35,212 nt of DNA from contig JAIELH010000089.1 of assembly GCA_019753125.1 (NCBI GenBank), positions 1 to 35,212 on the forward strand. Reading direction: 5' to 3'. The notes below the pieces were generated by a model. The model was not told where the DNA came from and made no database searches. It worked only from the letters and a program-made list of their open reading frames with translations. This document shows, in pieces, positions 27,549 to 35,212 of the stretch (positions within the stretch are counted from its first letter, which is position 1; each line of letters starts with the position of its first letter). This DNA is from Gallionellaceae bacterium. Its GTDB lineage: Bacteria > Pseudomonadota > Gammaproteobacteria > Burkholderiales > Gallionellaceae. Both the position numbers and the translations under genes were made by a program.

Positions 27549-28291
27549 TCCAGCGCCTCCGTGATGCGAATGAAGTTGTCTTCGAGTTTGCCGGGCTCGC
27601 CGCCGTAATTTGCCATGCCGGCAATCGTGTCGCCATAGATCAGCTTGCCGTGCTGCATGATTTCGACGCGGTCGCACATGCTCTCCACTTCGCTGAGCAT
27701 ATGCGTGGAAAGAATCACGCTGTGCGCATCGCCCAGTTCGCGGATCAGCGTGCGTATCTCGCGGATTTGCGTGGGATCGAGGCCGACGGTCGGCTCGTCG
27801 AGCACGATTACCGCCGGGCCGTGGATGATCGCCTGCGCGATGCCGACGCGCTGCTGATAGCCTTTGGACAGCGTGCCGATGATCTTCTTGCCGACCGCCT
27901 CCAGGCCGCAGCGCTGCCGGGCGCACGCCAGCGCCTCGCCGATCGCGGCGGGTTTCATGCCGCGCAGGCGCGCCGCAAATACCAGGTAATCGTTGACATT
28001 GAGTTCGCGGTACAACGGCGGGGTTTCCGGCAGATAGCCGATGTGCGCCTTCGCCAGCGCCGGATCGCGCAGCAAGTCGATACCGCAGATTTCAATGTTG
28101 CCACTGTTCGGCAACAGGCAGCCGGTCAGCATCTGCAACGTCGTGCTCTTGCCCGCGCCGTTGTGTCCGAGCAAGCCCAGCACCTCGCCGCGCCGCAACT
28201 GCAGCGAGACGCCATGAACGACCTGACGGCTGCCGAAACGGCGCGTCAGGTTGCGTGCGCAAAGCGTGATATCGGGAGTGGCGTCTGGCAA
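27545..28291 (-). CDS. ABC transporter ATP-binding protein, GldA-like
   Basis: A 248-residue ATPase with Walker A GHNGAGKST, Q-loop region GYLPETPPLY, signature LSKGYQQRVG, Walker B VIVLDEP and switch His in LSTHML. It is of the CcmA/GldA/NatA type that powers two-gene ABC-2 exporters. The start is TTG at 28291: an in-frame TAA lies two codons upstream and no ATG is available before the conserved part. No Shine-Dalgarno is obvious, and the promoter could not be pinned down in the gap upstream. Confidence 0.95.
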   Translation of the reverse strand: MPDATPDITLCARNLTRRFGSRQVVHGVSLQLRRGEVLGLLGHNGAGKSTTLQMLTGCLLPNSGNIEICGIDLLRDPALAKAHIGYLPETPPLYRELNVNDYLVFAARLRGMKPAAIGEALACARQRCGLEAVGKKIIGTLSKGYQQRVGIAQAIIHGPAVIVLDEPTVGLDPTQIREIRTLIRELGDAHSVILSTHMLSEVESMCDRVEIMQHGKLIYGDTIAGMANYGGEPGKLEDNFIRITEALE

Positions 28292-28398
28292 GATTTAGTG
28301 GCCGTCGTGATTATGGATTCGGTGTGATGCCTGCTGAAACAGGCTGTAAATATAACCCAATATCGGCAGCCGTGCGCGGCGATGAGAACTGCATTGCC

Positions 28399-28700
28399 AA
28401 GCGGGTAGCGCAGAAAGCGCCAAATGCCTGTGGCCTGTACGACACATGAGCGGAAACGTGCGGTAGTGTGTGCAAGACTGCTGGAACGATGACTATCAGG
28501 ATGTGCCTGCCGATGGCAAAGCCCGTGAAACCAACAACCGCTGCAAACGCGTGATTCGCGGCGGTTCATGGAGCAGCGGCTTGGCAAACCTGCGTGCGGC
28601 GAACCGCTACTATGACAGCATCGGCTGCCGTTTCGAATACATTGGTTGCAGGATCGCCAGGACGTTCACGCAAGGCAATGTATCGGTCAAGCCGCAATAA
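28399..28700 (+). pseudogene. Formylglycine-generating-enzyme-like (FGE/SUMF1) gene remnant
   Basis: The C-terminal third of an FGE-sulfatase domain survives in pieces: VAQKAPNACGLYD (28405-28443), a 2-nt insertion (28444-28445), MSGNVR, an in-frame TAG at 28464, then VQDCWNDDYQD ... CKRVIRGGSWSSG ... LRAANRYYDSIGCRFEYIGCRIAR to a TAA at 28698. Intact relatives read [22 protein letters not shown], so the frameshift and the TGG-GAG-TGG to CGG-TAG-TGT changes are clear damage. The last part is open from a GTG at 28470 but is only 76 residues. The N-terminal two thirds are missing. The flanks (28292-28398 and 28701-28805) hold nothing I can assign beyond a small hairpin near 28330-28345. Confidence 0.8.
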
Positions 28701-28805
28701 CCAAAATCATCCATCAGGCAAAAAACAGCACCATCCCCGCCTTCACGGAAATAGCGCCGTTAATGTTTTACCGGGTTAAAAACCAGCGCAAGCGCGGGGA
28801 TGCCG

Positions 28806-29870
28806 CTACTTGATGATCGCGTTCAATTCGCCCTTGGCGTAGCGGCTGGCCATCGCATCCAGCGAAACCGGCTTGATCCTCGCAGCCTGCCCGGCGCAGC
28901 CGAAGGCCTCATAACGCGCCTTGCAGATTTCCTTCATCGCCTTGGTAGTGGCGGCAAGGAATTTGCGCGGGTCAAAGTTCTTGGTGTCTTCGGCCAAATG
29001 ACGGCGCACCGCGCCGGTGGAGGCCATGCGCAGATCGGTATCGATGTTCACCTTGCGCACGCCGTGCTTGATACCCTCGACGATCTCTTCGACCGGCACA
29101 CCATAGGTTTCGCCCATCGTGCCGCCGAACGAGTTGATGACTTTCAGCCATTCCTGCGGCACGCTGGAGGAACCGTGCATCACCAGATGCGTATTCGGGA
29201 TGCGCGCATGAATTTCCTTGATGCGGTCGATACGCAGCACCGCGCCGGTGGGCGGGCGGGTGAACTTGTACGCGCCGTGCGAGGTGCCGATCGCTATCGC
29301 CAACGCATCCACCTGGGTAGCCTTGACGAATTCGGCCGCTTCGTTCGGATCGGTCAGCAATTGATCTTGGGTCAGCGCACCTTCCGCACCGTGGCCGTCT
29401 TCCTTTTCACCATGGCCGGATTCGAGCGAACCCAGGCAGCCCAGTTCGCCCTCAACGGAAACACCGACTGCATGCGACATGTCCACCACGTTGCGGGTGA
29501 CATTGACGTTGTATTCGAACGATGAAGGCGTCTTGCCATCGGTCATCAACGAGCCGTCCATCATCACGCTGGAAAAGCCGGATTTGATCGCCTGGATACA
29601 GACTGCCGGAGAGGCGCCATGATCCTGGTGCATCACGACCGGGATATGCGGATAGGCTTCCACCGCCGCCTCGATCAGGTGGCGCAGGAAGGCTTCACCG
29701 GCATATTTGCGCGCGCCGGCGGATCCTTGCATGATCACCGGGCTGTTGGTTTCATCAGCCGCTTCCATGATCGCCTTGACTTGTTCCAGATTGTTCACGT
29801 TGAACGCGGGCAAGCCATAGCCATTTTCCGCCGCATGATCGAGAAGCTGACGCAAAGATACGAGTGCCAT
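28806..29870 (-). CDS. fba: Fructose-bisphosphate aldolase, class II
   Basis: A zinc-dependent aldolase joining or splitting fructose-1,6-bisphosphate. In autotrophs it also handles sedoheptulose-1,7-bisphosphate in the Calvin cycle. In the 354-residue protein the metal-ligand histidines are in [17 protein letters not shown] and [10 protein letters not shown]. The [12 protein letters not shown] loop and [12 protein letters not shown] phosphate-binding segment are present. A clear AGGAG lies 6 nt before the ATG. It is the last gene of the tkt-gap-pgk-pyk-fba run, 89 bp after pyk; this gap holds only short AT-rich repeats and weak hairpins. Confidence 0.97.
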   Translation of the reverse strand: MALVSLRQLLDHAAENGYGLPAFNVNNLEQVKAIMEAADETNSPVIMQGSAGARKYAGEAFLRHLIEAAVEAYPHIPVVMHQDHGASPAVCIQAIKSGFSSVMMDGSLMTDGKTPSSFEYNVNVTRNVVDMSHAVGVSVEGELGCLGSLESGHGEKEDGHGAEGALTQDQLLTDPNEAAEFVKATQVDALAIAIGTSHGAYKFTRPPTGAVLRIDRIKEIHARIPNTHLVMHGSSSVPQEWLKVINSFGGTMGETYGVPVEEIVEGIKHGVRKVNIDTDLRMASTGAVRRHLAEDTKNFDPRKFLAATTKAMKEICKARYEAFGCAGQAARIKPVSLDAMASRYAKGELNAIIK

Positions 29871-29959
29871 TTATTTCTCCTGATTAAAAATTAAAAATTC
29901 AGTTTTTGCCGGATCGGCATTTTTGCATGACCCAACATTGCGCTGCCACAAAGCAGCGG

Positions 29960-31399
29960 CTATTTCTTATGGTGATCGCCAACCCGCATTATCTTCATCG
30001 TGTTGGTGTGCCCGGTTTTACCCGACGCCTCACCCATCGTCATCACCACCATGTCGCCTTCCGCTACGAGATGCTGCGCCAGGAGCGTCTCCTCAATCTG
30101 GCGCCATTCTTCCGATTGCCCCCTTCCCCTGGAATGAAACTCGATCGGATGCACACCGCTGAACAAGGTTACTTTACTCAAGGTCTCACGCAACGGCGTC
30201 AGCGCAAAAATCGGCACACCGACGCTTACACGCGACATCCACAACGGCGTCGAACCGGATTGTGTCAATGCAACAATGGCCTTTACCTTGAAATGCGACG
30301 CCGCAAACAGTGCAGACATCGCGATCGACTGGTCGATGCGCGCAAATTTTTGCGTGCCGCCGCGCCGGTCAACCGCATTCTCCTCGCCTTCATGTTCCGC
30401 CTTGAGGCAGATGCGCGCCATCGCTTCGACGGTTTCCACCGGATAATCGCCTACCGCCGTTTCCGCCGACAACATCACCGCATCTGTGCCATCCAAGACT
30501 GCGTTGGCCACGTCAGAGACTTCGGCGCGGGTCGGAATCGGGCTGGAGATCATCGATTCCATCATTTGCGTGGCCGTAATTACCAAGCGGTTCTTCGCGC
30601 GAGCCATTTTGATCATGCGTTTTTGCAAGCCTGGCACGGACGCATCGCCGACCTCCACGCTCAAATCTCCGCGCGCCACCATGATCGCATCCGACGCATC
30701 GATGATGTCTCCCAGCTCTTTGATCGCTTCGGCGCGTTCGATCTTGGCCATCAACATGCTCTTGCCGCCCGCCTGATGCATCAGTTCGCGCGCCAGGCGC
30801 ATGTCGTCACCGCTGCGCGGAAACGATACCGCCAGATAATCCGCCTTGATCAGCACGGATGTCTTGATATCTTCCTTGTCCTTCTCGGTCAACGCGGGTG
30901 CAGTCAAGCCGCCGCCCTTGCGGTTGATGCCCTTGTTGTTGGACAACACGCCGCCGCGTACCACCTTGCAGACCACCTCGTCGCCCTTGATTTCAACTAC
31001 GTCGAATTCCAGCATGCCGTCGTTGAGCAACAGCACCGATCCGGCATCGACATCCTTGGGCAGATCCTTGTAGTCCAGCCCGACACGCTCCTGATTGCCA
31101 AGCCCCTTGAATGCCGCATCCAGAATGAAAGTATCACCTTTGGCCAGCGTGATCTTGTCATGCTCGAACTTGCTCACACGTATCTTCGGGCCTTGCAGGT
31201 CGGCAAGTATGCCGACTGTCCGCCCGGCTGCTGCCGCAGCCGCACGCACGGTTTCGGCGCGTTTCATGTGATCCTGTGCCGAGCCATGCGAAAAATTCAT
31301 CCGCACCAGATCGACGCCGGCACGAATTATTTGCTCCAGCACTTTCTGGTCGCTGGAAGCAGGACCCAACGTTGCAACTATCTTGGTTCTACGCAACAT
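29960..31399 (-). CDS. pyk: Pyruvate kinase
   Basis: Converts phosphoenolpyruvate and ADP to pyruvate and ATP. In the 479-residue protein the N-terminus is RRTKIVATLGPASSD, followed by MNFSHG, the active-site strand MAKIERAEAI (catalytic Lys), MVARGDLSVEVG, and TATQMMESM. The C-terminal domain with ALTQSGSTPLWMSR is the allosteric effector region. It lies 9 bp after pgk in the same run. Its placement among Calvin-cycle genes is common in betaproteobacteria. Confidence 0.97.
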   Translation of the reverse strand: MLRRTKIVATLGPASSDQKVLEQIIRAGVDLVRMNFSHGSAQDHMKRAETVRAAAAAAGRTVGILADLQGPKIRVSKFEHDKITLAKGDTFILDAAFKGLGNQERVGLDYKDLPKDVDAGSVLLLNDGMLEFDVVEIKGDEVVCKVVRGGVLSNNKGINRKGGGLTAPALTEKDKEDIKTSVLIKADYLAVSFPRSGDDMRLARELMHQAGGKSMLMAKIERAEAIKELGDIIDASDAIMVARGDLSVEVGDASVPGLQKRMIKMARAKNRLVITATQMMESMISSPIPTRAEVSDVANAVLDGTDAVMLSAETAVGDYPVETVEAMARICLKAEHEGEENAVDRRGGTQKFARIDQSIAMSALFAASHFKVKAIVALTQSGSTPLWMSRVSVGVPIFALTPLRETLSKVTLFSGVHPIEFHSRGRGQSEEWRQIEETLLAQHLVAEGDMVVMTMGEASGKTGHTNTMKIMRVGDHHKK

Positions 31400-31408
31400 A
31401 AAGTCGGA

Positions 31409-32641
31409 TCAACTGCAACTGCAGGCGCTGCCGCAGCCTGAGTCCTTGTTAATCGCACGTTGCTCCAGGATTTCTACTGCCGGCAGTTTCTTGCCTTCGA
31501 GGAATTCAAGGAATGCTCCGCCCGCAGTGGAGATATAGGACACCTTGTCGTAAATGCCGTATTTCTGGATCGCCGCAATCGTGTCGCCGCCGCCTGCCAA
31601 TGTGAAAGCCTTGGTTTCGGCAATCGCCTTGGCGATCGTCTTGGTGCCTTCGCCAAATTGATCGAACTCGAACACACCGACCGGGCCGTTCCACACGACC
31701 GTGCCCGCCTTCATGATGATGTCGACCAGTTCCTGTGCAGATTTCGGGCCGATATCGAAGATCATCTCGTCATCCGCCACATCCTTCGCGTCCTTGATGG
31801 TCGCAGGCGTATTTTCGTTGCCTGCCACGAAAGGCGGCTCCTTGCCGACCACCACATCACTGGCGATCGGAATGCTCGCGCCGCGTGCGGACATCTTCGC
31901 GATAAGCGCCTGCGCGGTGGGAACCAGGTCGTTCTCGCACAGCGATTTGCCGACCGGATGTCCGGTTGCCTTCAGGAAGGTGTTGGCGATACCCCCGCCG
32001 ACTACCAACTGTTCGCATTTTTCGGACAGCGATTCCAGCACTGTCAGCTTGGTGGAAACCTTGCTGCCGCCGACAATAGCCACCAGCGGGCGGGCCGGGC
32101 TGAGCAGGGCTTTGGTCAATGCTTCCAGTTCTTCAGTCAGCAAAATACCGGCTGCAGCCACGGGCGCGTACTTCGCCACACCATGGGTCGAAGCCTCGGC
32201 GCGGTGCGCCGTGCCGAATGCGTCCATCACAAACACATCACACAGCGCCGCATATTTCTTCGCAGTTTCATCCAGGCTTTTCTTCTCACCCTTGTTGAAA
32301 CGGCAATTTTCCAGCAATACCAGTTCGCCTTCGGCGACTTCAAACCCGCCATCCACCCAGTCCTTGATCAAGCGCACCGGTTTGCCCAGCTTGTTGGCGA
32401 TGACATGCGCAACCGGTTTGAGCGAGTTTTCTTCGGAATAAACGCCTTCTTCCGGACGCCCCAGATGCGATGTCACCATCACGCGCGCACCCGCTTTCAA
32501 CGCAAAATCGATCGTCGCCATCGATGCGGTGATGCGCGCATCCGAGGTGACCTTGCCATCCTTGACGGGCACATTGAGATCGGAACGAATCAGGACGCGT
32601 TTGCCCTTCAGGTTCAGACTGGTCATTTTGATAACAGACAT
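31409..32641 (-). CDS. pgk: Phosphoglycerate kinase with a cysteine-rich tail
   Basis: Interconverts 3-phosphoglycerate and 1,3-bisphosphoglycerate; it runs in the ATP-consuming direction during CO2 fixation. In the 410-residue protein the N-terminus has [12 protein letters not shown], then [17 protein letters not shown], and the nucleotide-binding GGGDTIAAI plus [13 protein letters not shown]. After the usual family end ([11 protein letters not shown]) there is an extra tail, [14 protein letters not shown], with three cysteines. GGAG lies 7 nt before the ATG. The N-terminal MSVIK precedes a second possible start, [11 protein letters not shown] (32626); the Shine-Dalgarno favours the first. 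It follows gap across a palindromic repeat. Confidence 0.97.
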   Translation of the reverse strand: MSVIKMTSLNLKGKRVLIRSDLNVPVKDGKVTSDARITASMATIDFALKAGARVMVTSHLGRPEEGVYSEENSLKPVAHVIANKLGKPVRLIKDWVDGGFEVAEGELVLLENCRFNKGEKKSLDETAKKYAALCDVFVMDAFGTAHRAEASTHGVAKYAPVAAAGILLTEELEALTKALLSPARPLVAIVGGSKVSTKLTVLESLSEKCEQLVVGGGIANTFLKATGHPVGKSLCENDLVPTAQALIAKMSARGASIPIASDVVVGKEPPFVAGNENTPATIKDAKDVADDEMIFDIGPKSAQELVDIIMKAGTVVWNGPVGVFEFDQFGEGTKTIAKAIAETKAFTLAGGGDTIAAIQKYGIYDKVSYISTAGGAFLEFLEGKKLPAVEILEQRAINKDSGCGSACSCS

Positions 32642-32677
32642 AACTTCTCTCCAAAAATTGCAGGATGAAAACGCAAG

Positions 32678-32740
32678 GTGGGCACGCTTTTATGCCCACG
32701 CGGCCAGCTTTCGCGTGGGCATAAAAGCGTGCCTACCCTA
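32678..32740. repeat. Head-to-head pair of the GTAGGGTGGGC-type repeat between gap and pgk
   Basis: A perfect 21-bp inverted repeat (32681-32701 with 32713-32733) and an 11-nt loop. Each arm is itself a hairpin, GTGGGCA...TGCCCAC. The outer end carries TACCCTAC, i.e. GTAGGGTA in inverse, matching the GTAGGGTGGGC element between ilvH and ilvC. It looks like two copies of one mobile palindrome in opposite orientation. It lies between the gap stop and the pgk start. Confidence 0.85.
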
Positions 32741-32754
32741 CATGCTTCCTATTT

Positions 32755-33777
<1,023 letters not shown>

Positions 33778-33825
33778 TTAAAAATCCTGCTTGCAGCACG
33801 TCCTTACGGAGTTGCCTCCAAATAC

Positions 33826-35212
33826 TTAGCCAATAACTCTTTTCACGGTGGCAACTACATTGTCTACCGTGAAACCGAAGTGTTTGAACAGTTCCGGCGC
33901 AGGCGCGGATTCGCCGAAGCAATCCATGCCGATCACCGCACCATCCAAGCCGACATATTTGTACCAGCCACCAGTCACACCGGCTTCTACCGAGACGCGC
34001 TTCACGCCCTTGGGCAAGACGCCATCCTTGTAGGCCTGATCCTGTTTGTCAAACACATTGGTGGACGGCATCGATACGACGCGCACATTGACGCCTCCGG
34101 CAGCCAGCATCTTTTGCGCTTCCAGTGCCAGCGCCACTTCCGAGCCGGTAGCGATCAGTACGGCTTGCGGCTTGCCGCCCGCCGCTTCGGATAATATATA
34201 AGCGCCCTTGCGGATATTGGCGATCTGCGCCGCATCGCGCTTCTGGAACGCCAGGTTCTGGCGGCTGAAAACCAGGCTGCTCGGGCCATCCTTACGCTCG
34301 ACGGCGGCCACCCATGCGGCGGCAGACTCGACCGTGTCACATGGGCGCCATACTTCCATATTGGGAATGTAACGCAGCGTCGCGGTCTGCTCTACCGGCT
34401 GGTGCGTCGGCCCGTCTTCACCCAGCCCGATCGAGTCGTGGGTGAATACATAAATCACGCGCTGCTTCATCAGAGCCGACATGCGCAACGCATTGCGCGC
34501 ATATTCGGAGAACATCAGGAAGGTGCCGCCAAACGGCAGGAAGCCGCCGTGCAACGCCATGCCGTTCATGATGTGCGCCATACCGAACTCGCGCACGCCG
34601 TAGCTGATGTAGTTGCCTGCGCTCTTGCCGCGAATGTGCTTGCAACCCACCCAGTTGGTCAGGTTGGAGCCGGTCAGATCGGCGGAGCCGCCGAGGAATT
34701 CGGGCAATGCCGGCGCCAACGCGTTGATCGCGTTTTGCGAAGCCTTGCGGGTCGCGATCGTTTCGGCTTTCTCGTTGGTCTTGGCGATCGCCTCGGCTGC
34801 ATGCGCTGCCCAGTTGGCAGGCAATTCACCGTTGATGCGGCGCTCGAATTCGGCAGCCTCTTTCGGGAAAGCGGCCTTGTATGCGGAAAACTTGTTGTTC
34901 CATAATTTTTCCAGGCCTTCGCCCTTGGTGCGCGCGTCCCATGCCTGATACACATGCGGAGGGATTTCGAACGGCGGATATTTCCAGCCGAGGTGCTCGC
35001 GCGTCGCGGCCACTTCGTCATTGCCCAATGCCGCGCCATGCACGTCGTGGGTGTCGGCCTTGTTCGGCGAACCCATGCCGATGATGGTCTTGCAGCAGAT
35101 CAGCGTGGGTTTGTCGGTGACTTTCTTGCCGGCATTGATCGCGGCATCGACCGCCTCGGCATCATGCCCGTTCACCGCCAGCACGTGCCAGCCATAAGCC
35201 TCGAAACGCTTC
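33826..35212 (-). CDS. tkt: Transketolase, 5' end outside the window
   Basis: The C-terminal 462 or so residues of a protein normally about 660 long; the frame is open to the right edge ([20 protein letters not shown]). It transfers two-carbon units between sugar phosphates with thiamine diphosphate, in the pentose phosphate and Calvin cycles. Visible parts are [15 protein letters not shown], the middle pyrimidine-binding domain ([43 protein letters not shown], where the conserved Glu and His contact cofactor and substrate) and the C-terminal domain ([13 protein letters not shown]). The ThDP diphosphate motif (GDG...N) is outside the window. It is the first visible gene of the tkt-gap-pgk-pyk-fba run. 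Confidence 0.96.
   Translation of the reverse strand, partial: KRFEAYGWHVLAVNGHDAEAVDAAINAGKKVTDKPTLICCKTIIGMGSPNKADTHDVHGAALGNDEVAATREHLGWKYPPFEIPPHVYQAWDARTKGEGLEKLWNNKFSAYKAAFPKEAAEFERRINGELPANWAAHAAEAIAKTNEKAETIATRKASQNAINALAPALPEFLGGSADLTGSNLTNWVGCKHIRGKSAGNYISYGVREFGMAHIMNGMALHGGFLPFGGTFLMFSEYARNALRMSALMKQRVIYVFTHDSIGLGEDGPTHQPVEQTATLRYIPNMEVWRPCDTVESAAAWVAAVERKDGPSSLVFSRQNLAFQKRDAAQIANIRKGAYILSEAAGGKPQAVLIATGSEVALALEAQKMLAAGGVNVRVVSMPSTNVFDKQDQAYKDGVLPKGVKRVSVEAGVTGGWYKYVGLDGAVIGMDCFGESAPAPELFKHFGFTVDNVVATVKRVIG

Noticed and set aside
27549-27926. Longer frame for the ABC permease
   Set aside because: The extension lies inside the ATPase gene in another frame; the ATGA-overlapping ATG is the natural start.
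29871-29959. Hairpins TGCCG-ATC-CGGCA and GCTGC-N6-GCAGC between pyk and fba as terminators
   Set aside because: Stems are only 5 bp and T-runs do not follow directly on the minus strand; fba has no obvious promoter of its own here.
29906-31441. A 511-codon open frame on the plus strand
   Set aside because: It is antisense to pyk over its whole length, and its His/Arg/Gln-rich composition is typical of a shadow frame.

Overview
This is a gene-dense stretch of a bacterial chromosome, almost all housekeeping. Its gene content and order point to a betaproteobacterium, most likely of the Nitrosomonadales/Gallionellaceae kind. The signs are an ilvI-ilvH-ilvC-psd-pssA run, a tkt-gap-pgk-pyk-fba carbon-metabolism run typical of autotrophic betaproteobacteria, and orn next to a Ste24-like M48 protease and rsgA. 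The taxonomic placement is inference from synteny and protein character, not from a marker RNA; I see no rRNA or tRNA gene.

Layout, left to right. (1) 1-443: a DUF4258 gene and the start of a YgiT-type zinc-finger gene, a toxin-antitoxin-like pair cut by the window edge, with a strong promoter that predicts a leaderless transcript. (2) 444-3386: purB, mnmA and a nudJ-like Nudix gene, the same order as in E. coli but without hflD. (3) 3404-3817: a small exported Ala/Lys-rich protein with its own promoter and a very good terminator. (4) 3818-6598: radC, divergent from an overlapping coaBC-dut-sirB/cbiX operon. (5) 6599-7033: a graveyard of DUF433 and DUF4337 gene remnants. (6) 7034-10155: an M48 protease-cytochrome c-rsgA operon divergent from orn. 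(7) 10177-15822: a Lon-like protease, murI and a large kinase-HDOD-GAF signalling protein in one operon. (8) 15934-20710: ilvI-ilvH-ilvC-psd-pssA, joining branched-chain amino-acid synthesis to phosphatidylethanolamine synthesis. (9) 20933-23380: an orphan TAXI-type binding protein, a YajD-like HNH protein, and an autoregulated LexA-like repressor with an unusual operator. (10) 23552-28291: accA, mutM and a GldAFG-like ABC system. (11) 28399-28700: a broken formylglycine-generating-enzyme-like (C-type lectin fold) gene. (12) 28806-35212: fba, pyk, pgk, gap and tkt (5' end beyond the window), all on the minus strand, serving glycolysis/gluconeogenesis and the regenerative arm of the Calvin cycle.

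No obviously complete novel system is present. The points most worth following are the kinase-HDOD-GAF protein coupled to murI; the LexA-like repressor with GAAC-N4-GTTC boxes on a near-consensus promoter; twin G-quadruplex-capable arms between ilvC and psd; a palindromic GTAGGGTGGGC repeat family that supplies the ilvH stop codon and forms a 21-bp inverted repeat between gap and pgk; a heptanucleotide tandem repeat inside mnmA; a cysteine-rich tail on Pgk; and two patches of decaying genes.
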